Part shown: positions 39,174-46,830 of the stretch, piece by piece
Position numbering within the stretch: the stretch's first letter is position 1
Layout: the number at the start of each line of letters is the position of its first letter
IMG/VR virus record: IMGVR_UViG_3300041414_000018
Location: 1-47,809 of that record
From: a virus
Strand: one strand, 5' to 3'
DNA: 47,809 nt
Made by a program: the position numbers and the translations under genes
Notes under the pieces: model-generated
Told to the model about the DNA's origin: nothing
Seen by the model: the letters and a program-made list of their open reading frames with translations, nothing else
The model's database searches: none

Positions 39174-39497
39174 ATGCCGCCAGTAGTTCAACAGCCCGAA
39201 TGGGTCCAGTATGGAAGTTTCGGGCTGATCGCCTTCCTCGTGATCATTGGGCTGCCAGCGGCAGTCTGGGTCGCGGTGGGGTTCATCAAGGGCATCACGG
39301 CTAGCTTTGAAAAGGCGATAGATAGGGTGTGTTGCACATTCAAGGAAGAATCGGCAGAGTGCCGCGAGGAACGCAAGCACGTCCAGGAATCTGCTACTGA
39401 AGAGCGGGAGAAGGACCGAGTCGCACGACACGAACTGAGAAATGCGGTCCAGGCGTTAGCCGCCAGTCTGCACCAAACCAACAATCGTCCGCAGTGA
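39174..39497 (+). CDS. Membrane-anchored coiled-coil protein (holin or spanin candidate)
   Basis: This 107-residue protein has one hydrophobic segment at about 15-40 (SFGLIAFLVIIGLPAAVWVAVGF) and then a charged coiled coil with cysteines (VCCTFKEESAEC) to the C-terminus. That topology is common in phage lysis accessory and anchor proteins. Neighbouring genes include another membrane protein and a secreted-type peptidase, so a lysis role is plausible but not proven. Confidence 0.72.
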   Translation: MPPVVQQPEWVQYGSFGLIAFLVIIGLPAAVWVAVGFIKGITASFEKAIDRVCCTFKEESAECREERKHVQESATEEREKDRVARHELRNAVQALAASLHQTNNRPQ

Positions 39498-39504
39498 GCC
39501 TGCC

Positions 39505-39702
39505 ATGTCCGATGGCTTCTGGTATGCCTTCTTCTTCGGAATGCCCGGCATCATCAGTGCCGCCATTGGAGCCTATGTGGCAGTTCGGCAGAACCGAGTG
39601 ATCCACAACACGAACTCGTTGGTCGATCAACTGATCGATTCGACCGGCAAAGCAGAGTACAAACGCGGCGTCTCCGATGAGAAGAGACGCCCTACACCGT
39701 AA
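39505..39702 (+). CDS. Small membrane protein (holin candidate)
   Basis: This 65-residue protein has a hydrophobic N-terminal segment (FWYAFFFGMPGIISAAIGAYVAV) followed by a charged tail. It precedes the sedolisin-type peptidase gene. Small size and position suggest a holin or anchor; no specific family is seen. Confidence 0.7.
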   Translation: MSDGFWYAFFFGMPGIISAAIGAYVAVRQNRVIHNTNSLVDQLIDSTGKAEYKRGVSDEKRRPTP

Positions 39703-39703
39703 A

Positions 39704-39796
39704 CCCGGCTGGTCGTTGGGAGACGTAATCGAGACAAACCGGTGGTCAAATAACTCCATCCACAGGGAGCTACTCCCCACCGCTCGTCCAGCCGGG
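39704..39796 (+). promoter_or_regulatory. Nested hairpin leader before the peptidase gene
   Basis: CCCGGCTGG at 39704-39712 pairs with CCAGCCGGG at 39788-39796. Inside, CGGTGG at 39740-39745 pairs with CCACCG at 39777-39782, and CTCC at 39754-39757 with GGAG at 39766-39769. The three nested helices end just upstream of the CTCTCAGGAGTAA leader of the gene at 39822. A folded 5' leader that controls timing is plausible. Confidence 0.55.
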
Positions 39797-39806
39797 CTAT
39801 TCAAAC

Positions 39807-39816
39807 CTCTCAGGAG
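39807..39816 (+). promoter_or_regulatory. CTCTCAGGAG leader, variant
   Basis: It has one change from CTCCCAGGAG and precedes the GTG at 39822. No palindrome copy is present, but a nested hairpin leader precedes it. Confidence 0.65.
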
Positions 39817-39821
39817 TAACC

Positions 39822-41360
39822 GTGAAAGCACCAGCAATCCGAAAGCTCAAGACCGGCAAATCGGTCAAGAGCAACATCAAGTACCGGCACGGCTTCGTTC
39901 CGAAGTCGATGCCGACCTACACGGGCATGTCGATCGCCGAGGCGTACAACTGCCCGACCGGCCTCAAGGGTTCCGGGATCGCCATCGTCGAGTACGGCGG
40001 CGGCTGGAACCAGTCCGACGTCGGTCAAGCCGCAGAACTCGCCGGATGCCCGGTGCCAGTCATCACAGATGTGAACGCTGGCCTCTCGAACTCCCCAGGC
40101 GGCGATGCCGACGATGAAGTGGCCCTGGACATTCAGGCCGCGATGGGCGTGATCAGCTACATGACCGGCCAACCGGCCAACATCTACATGATCTGGGCCG
40201 ACAGCCAGCAATCGGCCCTGAACGCGATCGGCAGCCTGATCGACTCGGGAAAGGCCATTGGGGCGGTTTCCGTTTCGTGGGGATCAGACGAAGGAGACGG
40301 CGATGAGCAATCCGATTCCGCAGGAATCCAAGCCTTCACTGACAAGTATGGGATTCCCTTCTGTTGTGCTACTGGAGACAACGACGACGGCTCTGGGAGT
40401 ACCGTTGATGAGCCCGCCGACAGTCCCTACGCCGTGGGTGTCTCTGGCACCACCAAAACCACAACTGACGAGTACGTGTGGAACTCCGGAAGCGGCGAAG
40501 GAACCGGCGGCGGACAGTCCGACATCTTCCCAATGCCCAGCTACCAGACAGGAGTTATTCCAGCACCAGCAAGCGGTTCTTGGCGAACTACTGGAGACGT
40601 CGCGGCTATCGGCGATCCATCAACTGGACTGAACACCGTCATAGGCGGCTCGGTCCAGCCCATCGGTGGCACCTCTCTCGCCACCCCCGTCTTTGCCGCG
40701 ATCATCGCCGGAATGGGACTTGGGAAACTGGTGTGGCCTAATTGCCTCTACGCGGCCAAGGAAGCCTTCGTCCAGATCACGGAGGGCAACAACAACCCCA
40801 ACGGCGAAGGCAACTGGCCCGGCCCGGTATGTTGCGGCCTGGGCGTACCGAACGGCAAGCTGCTCTACGCGGCCCTATCGGCGGCCAGCCCTCCGGTGTC
40901 TCCTCCTGTTGGTCCGCCGCCAGTGGGACCGCCGCCACCTCCAGCACCCGAAACGGTGACGCTTGCCCTGGACAACTTCCCGCTCACCGGCTCGTTCCGA
41001 CTGATCTCCGGCCGACAGGAGACCGTGAACGTGACGGGTTCTGGTCAGGTCACTCTCACGCTGCCGCCGCCAGTAACCACCACACCCACGATGCCATCGG
41101 CCTCAGCCGTAGCCTTGACGGTTGGGGACCTTCGACCCAAGGCCATTAACTGGGCCTTGTGGATACAGTTGATAGAAGCGATCCTCACCGCGATCGAGGG
41201 AGCGATCAACAGCGGAACCCCCGTGGATACCGCCGCTACTGCAAACGCTCTGGCGGCGAAGATACCGGCTCCGGCAAGCATGACCATCGCCCAATGGATA
41301 CAGTTGATCCTCCAGATTCTCGAAGCAATCCTGCCGATCCTGGCAGGCAGCGGGCTTTAG
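39822..41360 (+). CDS. Sedolisin (S53) family peptidase
   Basis: This 512-residue protein has the S53 serine-carboxyl peptidase set. Glu99 and Asp103 (DADDEVALDIQ) have the E-x-x-x-D spacing, Asp186 in ATGDND is the oxyanion residue, and Ser285 is in GGTSLATP. Residues 52-62 match the start strand IAIVEYGGGW. The order and spacing follow kumamolisin-like enzymes. The long pro-domain of secreted relatives is absent, and no signal peptide is seen. Residues about 365-415 form a Pro-rich beta part, and about 430-512 a helical tail with repeated WIQLI segments. Such enzymes are unusual in phages. It may cut virion proteins or the protein-rich host envelope. Start is GTG at 39822. Confidence 0.88.
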   Translation: MKAPAIRKLKTGKSVKSNIKYRHGFVPKSMPTYTGMSIAEAYNCPTGLKGSGIAIVEYGGGWNQSDVGQAAELAGCPVPVITDVNAGLSNSPGGDADDEVALDIQAAMGVISYMTGQPANIYMIWADSQQSALNAIGSLIDSGKAIGAVSVSWGSDEGDGDEQSDSAGIQAFTDKYGIPFCCATGDNDDGSGSTVDEPADSPYAVGVSGTTKTTTDEYVWNSGSGEGTGGGQSDIFPMPSYQTGVIPAPASGSWRTTGDVAAIGDPSTGLNTVIGGSVQPIGGTSLATPVFAAIIAGMGLGKLVWPNCLYAAKEAFVQITEGNNNPNGEGNWPGPVCCGLGVPNGKLLYAALSAASPPVSPPVGPPPVGPPPPPAPETVTLALDNFPLTGSFRLISGRQETVNVTGSGQVTLTLPPPVTTTPTMPSASAVALTVGDLRPKAINWALWIQLIEAILTAIEGAINSGTPVDTAATANALAAKIPAPASMTIAQWIQLILQILEAILPILAGSGL

Positions 41361-41424
41361 TGGCCACTCCGGCGGATCATTGCGGACGAGGGGGCCTTGC
41401 AGTGATTCGCCGGGTGTGGTTTTC

Positions 41425-41451
41425 GAGGGTGCATCAACTTGAGGTACCCTC
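41425..41451. repeat. 27-bp palindrome copy 13
   Basis: The arms are GAGGGTGCATCAA and TTGAGGTACCCTC around C. It is followed by GGAG and the ATG at 41466. Confidence 0.92.
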
Positions 41452-41465
41452 CCTCTGGAGAAGCG

Positions 41466-41738
41466 ATGAACCTCTGGGAAACGATTGGCCTCGACTGGTT
41501 CCTGCTGGCTTTTGCCGTCACGGTCGGGGTATTGAGCTACGACGCCACGCTCTTCGCTCGCGGGCTCGAAACGATCAGCGATCACATCTGGGATCACTTG
41601 ATCGCCTGGCGGGATAGCGGGTACAAGTTGATGCAATTCCCGCTCCTCACCGTCCTCTTGCCCTTCGGCGTATCGCAGCAAGCAGTTGGACTCTTCGTTC
41701 ACCTCATCGCGGGACTCATCAAGCGGCAGGTATCATGA
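41466..41738 (+). CDS. Membrane protein (holin candidate)
   Basis: This 90-residue protein has two hydrophobic segments: about 8-28 (GLDWFLLAFAVTVGVLSY) and about 55-85 (FPLLTVLLPFGVSQQAVGLFVHLIAGL). They are separated by an amphipathic stretch, and the end is basic. Two-segment small membrane proteins next to a peptidase suggest a holin. GGAG precedes the ATG, with the palindrome upstream. Confidence 0.72.
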   Translation: MNLWETIGLDWFLLAFAVTVGVLSYDATLFARGLETISDHIWDHLIAWRDSGYKLMQFPLLTVLLPFGVSQQAVGLFVHLIAGLIKRQVS

Positions 41739-41935
41739 GCGACTCTTTCGACGATCCGAATCCCGAAGAGCGTATCTGCGAGAATTGCGGCAAGCGATTC
41801 TCCGTTCAGATCGAACGCAAGTGCCCGCGGTGCATGTCCTATTTCGTCAGGAAGATCAGACACCGGGACAACGTGCGAGAGGTGTTCCAGATCGGGCAAC
41901 ATCCCACCGAGTTGTTCGATCCCTCAAAAGCCTAA
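41735..41935 (+). CDS. Small zinc-ribbon protein
   Basis: This 66-residue protein has four cysteines in CENCG and CPRC pairs 16 residues apart, a zinc ribbon. It overlaps the membrane gene (ATGA). Role unknown. Confidence 0.78.
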   Translation: MSDSFDDPNPEERICENCGKRFSVQIERKCPRCMSYFVRKIRHRDNVREVFQIGQHPTELFDPSKA

Positions 41936-41938
41936 CCC

Positions 41939-42550
41939 ATGCCTCCTCCACAACGCCAAGACCCGGATGCCAAGCGGGAACAGATCATGGATCTGACCTT
42001 CCCGACTTACGGCATCGACTTGTCGCAGGAGTTCGACCTCCAGCGTCCGGCGACTACACCCGTGGCCATCAACGTTCGCGGTTACGAGCCGCAGACGCAA
42101 CGCGACCGGGGCGGTTCGCGGCCAGGGCTGTCGAAGTACAACCCGGAACAACTCGACCCCGTCATTGGCGACATGCAGATCCAGGACTTGAACGTTCTGG
42201 TGCTTACGGGCGGCACCGCACTCCTCACCAACTTCAGTCTCGACCTCTTCAACACCGGCGGCTTCACGGTCAACCCGCTCAACCCGCTGTACTTCGTGCC
42301 GATCTATGGGTCGGGGATTCAGTTGAACGGCTTCACGGGCTCACCGGCACCCATCCCCGGAGGCACCGCAAATGCGGGAAGCACGACCGGCACCGGGAGC
42401 GGATCGGCGTTCCCGGCCACACTGATCGGCGGCTCTAACGTAAACGTGAATGTAATCAGCGGCTCCGGTACACTGCCATCGGGAACGGGTTTCATCGCGA
42501 TTCAATTGGGCACCACTTACTACATCCAGCCCCCAACCTTCACCAGTTGA
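41939..42550 (+). CDS. Tail protein N-terminal paralogue
   Basis: This 203-residue protein shares its first 90 residues with the 576-residue tail protein at 43838. Both contain FPxxGIDLSQxF, NVRG(Y/F)ExxTQR and RGGSRPGLSK, then a QDLNV segment. It lacks the rest of that protein. Its C-terminal tail (SGTGFIAIQLGTTYYIQPP) matches the end of the next small gene. It looks like a truncated and recombined duplicate of tail-module parts. Confidence 0.8.
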   Translation: MPPPQRQDPDAKREQIMDLTFPTYGIDLSQEFDLQRPATTPVAINVRGYEPQTQRDRGGSRPGLSKYNPEQLDPVIGDMQIQDLNVLVLTGGTALLTNFSLDLFNTGGFTVNPLNPLYFVPIYGSGIQLNGFTGSPAPIPGGTANAGSTTGTGSGSAFPATLIGGSNVNVNVISGSGTLPSGTGFIAIQLGTTYYIQPPTFTS

Positions 42551-42551
42551 C

Positions 42552-42770
42552 ATGGCTAACGCGGCACATACAGGATCGGTCGTGTCCGGATCGGGTAACG
42601 CCTACATGGTGGCACTCGACCCGCAGGCCACGCCGCCGGGTGCCACGGTGTCTGTAACGCAGATCCAGATCGACTCCTCGCAGACGATTCCGGCGGGTAC
42701 GGCGGTCATCGTTGTTCAAATCGGCTCGTCGTACTACATGCAAGCACCCGTATGGGGTGCCGCACCATGA
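42552..42770 (+). CDS. Small protein like the C-terminal end of its neighbour
   Basis: This 72-residue protein ends AGTAVIVVQIGSSYYMQAP, paralleling SGTGFIAIQLGTTYYIQPP at the end of the gene at 41939. The remainder is Thr/Val/Gly-rich and beta-like. It may be a free version of the same virion module. Confidence 0.72.
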   Translation: MANAAHTGSVVSGSGNAYMVALDPQATPPGATVSVTQIQIDSSQTIPAGTAVIVVQIGSSYYMQAPVWGAAP

Positions 42771-43828
42771 CGCAGCCTTACGCTCAACTGCCAGCTTTCT
42801 CCACCTCCATCGGTGCCGTGACATTCGGATCGACGGCCCCGACGCACGGTGCAACAACCTCCCAGAACGACAACGTTGGAGGTTTCAAGGCAAGCACCGC
42901 ACCGGGCGGTCTTTTCGTCCAGGCACCGGGGTTGGTATTGCCGATGCTTTGGCATCGTGGGTCGATGCAGCAACTCGGCATGTTCTCGCGGATTGGAAGC
43001 CTGCCCGCTTTGGGTGCTTTCGACTACTTCACTGGCGATTATGCCATCTGGTGGGATTCGCCTCAGAGTTGGGGACGTGCCAATTACCTGATCCGTAGGC
43101 CACGAACGCTCATCATCCTCGACAATCTCGGCGTTGCGGAAGCATGGGTGAATGCGAACTACACGAGCGTCTTCGCACCGCTGAATGTCTCGGTCTGCGT
43201 CACGCAATCGGGCCAGCTTCAGCGATCCTGGATCGCGGCTGGCGTTCCCTTGGCTGCATCCAATACGGCTTTTAGCGACGAGTATTTTCCAGGCGACACA
43301 ATCAAATATTCGCTGCCGACGACCAACTCGGACTTGTACGTTGGCGGTGACTGCTTCGTGGCTCAGTTGCAAGACTGCATATTTGGCCCAAAGCCATCTG
43401 CGTTCAACTCGTTCAATGGCTACGTTGTGCCATCCGCAAGTACCTCATCGCCTTCGTCGGCTTCTCCATTTATGGAGTTCATCGGCACCGATTCGCACTC
43501 ACCGGTCAACAATCTGCTTGGGCTGGTCAACTTCGCGAAGGCGACGAATGACGTCGCCGTTCTCGTAGCCGGCTCAGCGAAGTTCCGGACATTTGCATCG
43601 AAGCTGTACCAGTACAACGTCAACCCGTTCAGCGGTACTGTGATGCAGACCTACGGTGCAACGTTACCAATAACACCCGACCCGCTCGTGCCTTCGTCCA
43701 ACGCCGATACTCTGATCGAGGGCAGTGGCGGCATCCTGACGCGACAGACGTTTACCAACGGCGACTCGACGGATATGCTGGCACAGTTGCTAACTGATGC
43801 GGTAGCTTTCTTCCCGCCGCTGCCGTAA
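42767..43828 (+). CDS. Structural protein candidate
   Basis: This 353-residue protein begins MTQPYAQLPAFSTSIG. It is beta-rich and aromatic (FDYFTGDYAIWWDSPQSWGR) with few charges, and looks like a virion protein near the tail. The ATG overlaps the upstream stop (ATGA). No family recognised. Confidence 0.74.
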   Translation: MTQPYAQLPAFSTSIGAVTFGSTAPTHGATTSQNDNVGGFKASTAPGGLFVQAPGLVLPMLWHRGSMQQLGMFSRIGSLPALGAFDYFTGDYAIWWDSPQSWGRANYLIRRPRTLIILDNLGVAEAWVNANYTSVFAPLNVSVCVTQSGQLQRSWIAAGVPLAASNTAFSDEYFPGDTIKYSLPTTNSDLYVGGDCFVAQLQDCIFGPKPSAFNSFNGYVVPSASTSSPSSASPFMEFIGTDSHSPVNNLLGLVNFAKATNDVAVLVAGSAKFRTFASKLYQYNVNPFSGTVMQTYGATLPITPDPLVPSSNADTLIEGSGGILTRQTFTNGDSTDMLAQLLTDAVAFFPPLP

Positions 43829-43837
43829 CGGTGCCCG

Positions 43838-45568
43838 ATGGATGAGATCAACAAAGACTTGCACTTCCCTTCGGCTGGCATCGACCTCTCGCAAGCCTTC
43901 GCCGCTCAACCCAACCGCCCAGTCGCCACGGCCCAGTACCCCCAACAGAGTAGCACCGGCACGGTTTCCAGCCAGTTCGCACCCAATTCGCCGGTCTATA
44001 GTTCTCAGTACGCCCGCACTACGCCCTATGCCCTCAACGTGCGAGGGTTCGAGGCCGCAACCCAGCGACTCCGGGGCGGCAGCAGGCCGGGTCTGTCAAA
44101 GTGGCTCCCCCAACAGGTCGTCGGCTCGCGGTTCATCGTCCAAGACCTGAACGTCATCGTCATCAACAACCCCACAACCCCGGCGGGCAACGTGGTCCAA
44201 CCTTCCCAGTCTGGCCGGGTCGTCTCATTGGTTGCCGTCGGCCAGGGCAACGTGTACTCGATGGCACCGGGCGACACGTCCTGGACACCGGCCACGAACG
44301 CCGCACCCACGAGTCCACCGCTCAACTTCTCCGGCGTCGTCCTGTCGGCGGTGAACAACCAGAAGCTCTGGTACGCCGACGGCGTCCACTGGCGGTACTT
44401 CGACCCAACGGACGGAGCCAATGGCACCGTGGGCGTCTGGGCACCGAACACCGTGGATCTCGAAGGCAACACGATACCCAAGGGAGGCAACGTGCTGCCG
44501 GTGGATTCGCAGGGCAACACGCCGCGGCTGATCGAGACCTGGCGGGGACGGACATTGCTCTCGGGCTTGCTCCTCGACCCGCAGAACATCTTCTTCTCGG
44601 CCATCGGCGATCCGACCAACTTCGACTATTCGCCGCTCTCGCCTTCCCCATCGCAAGCCGTGGCCCTCAACGCTTCGCCGCTCGGCAAAGTCGGCGACGT
44701 GGTTACCGGCATGTGCCCTTATACCGACGATGTGCTGATCATCTTCTGCGATCACACGCTCTGGGTCATGAACGGCGACCCGATGGCCGGTGGACAACTC
44801 GATCTCGTGTCCAACGCCATTGGCGGCGTCTGGGGCCGGTGTTGGGAGATGGACCCGTACGGCAACGTGTACTTCGTCTCGAACCGAACCGGCATCTACC
44901 AGTTCGTTCCCGGCCAGACGCCCCAACGCATCAGCCAGCCCATCGAGCAACTCGTCAACGTCATCGACACGGGGACCAATGCGATCCGGCTCCTCTGGGA
45001 CGACCGCTTCCAGGGATTGCACGTCTTCATCTCGAACCTGATCTCGCCCACGGTGAGCCAGCATTTGTTCTACGAGCTTCGCACCGGAGCCTGGTACCAG
45101 GATCAGTTTGGCTCGCCGCTCTTCAACCCGATCTGTTGCGTGAAGATGGACGGCAACGATCCGAGCGATCGCGTGCCGCTCATCGGCTCCTGGGATGGGT
45201 ACGTTCGGGCTTGCGATCCATTGGCAACGACCGATGATGGGATTGCCTTCACATCCGAAGTGGTCATCGGCCCGCTGCTGACGCCGAACATGGACGACAT
45301 GACCTTGTACGAGTTACAGGCGGTCTTGGGCGAAACGTCGGGTCCAGTACAATGTTCGATACTGGTTGGTGCCACGGCTGAAGCCGCGTTACAATCGGAG
45401 CCAGTGGAAAGCGAACTGTGGGAGCAAGGCCGGAACTTCACCGAACACATCCACGAAGCCGGTCACGCGATCTACGTGGTGATCACTAGCTCGAATCAGT
45501 GGACAATGGAAGCGATCAGAATGCGGCTCGGCACACGCGGCAAGATCCGCCAGAGGAGGCGAAAGTGA
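43838..45568 (+). CDS. Tail nozzle-like protein (beta-propeller type)
   Basis: This 576-residue protein has an N-terminal segment duplicated at 41939. It then has repeating beta strands of the kind VSNAIGGVWGRCWEMDPYG, YFVSNRTGIYQFV and RLLWDDRFQGLHVF. Together with its position after the connector and before the internal proteins, this resembles a nozzle or tail tubular protein of short-tailed phages (gp12-like). It would form the tail tip. The call is on pattern and gene order. Confidence 0.75.
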   Translation: MDEINKDLHFPSAGIDLSQAFAAQPNRPVATAQYPQQSSTGTVSSQFAPNSPVYSSQYARTTPYALNVRGFEAATQRLRGGSRPGLSKWLPQQVVGSRFIVQDLNVIVINNPTTPAGNVVQPSQSGRVVSLVAVGQGNVYSMAPGDTSWTPATNAAPTSPPLNFSGVVLSAVNNQKLWYADGVHWRYFDPTDGANGTVGVWAPNTVDLEGNTIPKGGNVLPVDSQGNTPRLIETWRGRTLLSGLLLDPQNIFFSAIGDPTNFDYSPLSPSPSQAVALNASPLGKVGDVVTGMCPYTDDVLIIFCDHTLWVMNGDPMAGGQLDLVSNAIGGVWGRCWEMDPYGNVYFVSNRTGIYQFVPGQTPQRISQPIEQLVNVIDTGTNAIRLLWDDRFQGLHVFISNLISPTVSQHLFYELRTGAWYQDQFGSPLFNPICCVKMDGNDPSDRVPLIGSWDGYVRACDPLATTDDGIAFTSEVVIGPLLTPNMDDMTLYELQAVLGETSGPVQCSILVGATAEAALQSEPVESELWEQGRNFTEHIHEAGHAIYVVITSSNQWTMEAIRMRLGTRGKIRQRRRK

Positions 45569-45891
45569 ATTACACACCGGCAGATGGCGATTCGGTCTTC
45601 ATCATTGATCCGCAAAACGTCGTCCAGGTTTCGTTCGCTCGTACGTGGTCGATGGAGGAACTGCGGAAGCGTCTGCGACAGCAAGCGGAACTCAACAGCC
45701 TTTTGGATAAGTGCAGAAGGGAAGCACTGGAGCGATATATCGGTGATCCAGCCAACTTCAGCTTCGACGTGAAAGCCGCCAACCTCGAAGAAGTGCAGTT
45801 CACGGGTCACCGGTATAAGAACGCACTCGGTGAAGTATGGGGCGAAGTTCATTACGCGGATGAGCCGATCATCGTGGAGGATAAGCGATGA
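45565..45891 (+). CDS. Hypothetical protein
   Basis: This 108-residue product uses a GTG at 45565 after AGAGGAGG, overlapping the upstream stop (GTGA). It has a helical, charged middle (MEELRKRLRQQAELNSLLDKC) and a beta end (VQFTGHRYKNALGEV). Between tail and internal-protein genes. Function unknown. Confidence 0.72.
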   Translation: MNYTPADGDSVFIIDPQNVVQVSFARTWSMEELRKRLRQQAELNSLLDKCRREALERYIGDPANFSFDVKAANLEEVQFTGHRYKNALGEVWGEVHYADEPIIVEDKR

Positions 45892-46790
45892 GTTGGGATA
45901 TCGGCGGCTCAATGCAGTTCAGCGGCGGCGGTGCCAACGCCATGCAGGGCTTGAACGGCTCGCCGTACCAAGCCCTCTCCGCTCTCGGCAGCGACTATGC
46001 CTCGGCCTACAACTCGGCACTGTCGAACAACCAGCAGATGTACAACAACATCCTGTCCGGTTATCAGCAAACTATGAACAACCAGGTCTCGGCCGAGAAC
46101 CAGGTCTCGCAGGGCTACGGCACACTGTACCGCAATGTGCTGGGTGCGATCAAAGGTATTGGTACTTCCGAGTCGCAATCGATTGCCGATGCTTACGCCC
46201 AGCAACAGGGCCAGAGCCAGCAACAGATGATCAATGCGGGACTCGGTAACTCGACTGTCTTGCAAAGCCAGGCACAGGGCAACCTCCTGCAAGAACAGAA
46301 GGCACAGGTCGCTCTCACGAACCAGACTCAAGGTTTGACCGCCGGTTACATGTCGCAACTCGGCAGCGAAGCTCTCCAGTACCAGAACCAGGCTATCCAG
46401 CAGAATACCGGCCTGGCGAGCGAGCAACTCGGCTTCATGAACTCGGTGATGATGCCGTACCCCAACGCCGGGCTTTACGCCCAGTTGGCCCAAGGCTATG
46501 GTGCCGCCGCTGCCGCCAATGCGGCCCGAGGCCAACTCGGCGGCGGAGGCGTGGTCGGTGCCCCGAACTTCACTCAGTCTCCAACTCCCGTCGATTACCC
46601 GTCGATTGCGGCACCAGCCGGCGGCGGGGGCGGTTACAGTCCGTATGGCTACCAAACCGCCGCATCGCCTTATAGCGGCACCATCCCGCAGGGCGGTCTG
46701 TACTCCGGCGGCATGGATGAGTACACCAGTCCCTACAATAACCCGAACATGCAGATGTTCGATCCTTCCGCCGGAGTCGGCACGGCTTGA
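45888..46790 (+). CDS. Glutamine-rich internal virion protein candidate
   Basis: This 300-residue protein is Gln, Asn, Ser and Ala rich, with long helical stretches (LSNNQQMYNNILSGYQQ). The tail is Gly/Pro/Tyr rich. It resembles the glutamine-rich protein at 2233 in composition. Proteins like this are ejected with DNA in short-tailed phages. Its start overlaps the upstream stop (ATGA), and its stop lies in a palindrome copy. Confidence 0.78.
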   Translation: MSWDIGGSMQFSGGGANAMQGLNGSPYQALSALGSDYASAYNSALSNNQQMYNNILSGYQQTMNNQVSAENQVSQGYGTLYRNVLGAIKGIGTSESQSIADAYAQQQGQSQQQMINAGLGNSTVLQSQAQGNLLQEQKAQVALTNQTQGLTAGYMSQLGSEALQYQNQAIQQNTGLASEQLGFMNSVMMPYPNAGLYAQLAQGYGAAAAANAARGQLGGGGVVGAPNFTQSPTPVDYPSIAAPAGGGGGYSPYGYQTAASPYSGTIPQGGLYSGGMDEYTSPYNNPNMQMFDPSAGVGTA

Positions 46791-46815
46791 GGGTACATCA
46801 ACTTGATGTACCCTC
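46789..46815. repeat. 27-bp palindrome copy 14 (perfect)
   Basis: The arms are GAGGGTACATCAA and TTGATGTACCCTC around C: a perfect 13-bp inverted repeat. The first two bases overlap the TGA of the upstream gene. GGAG and the ATG at 46831 follow. Confidence 0.95.
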
Positions 46816-46830
46816 CCTTTGGAGACCGCA

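Noticed and set aside
41622-41650. A TACAAGTTGATG stretch resembling a half palindrome
   Set aside because: It lies inside a membrane-protein gene, lacks the GAGGG/CCCTC outer arms and has no symmetric partner.
3342-46815. The palindromes as a CRISPR array
   Set aside because: Copies are spread over the genome instead of in a regular array, have no spacers, and no cas genes are seen.
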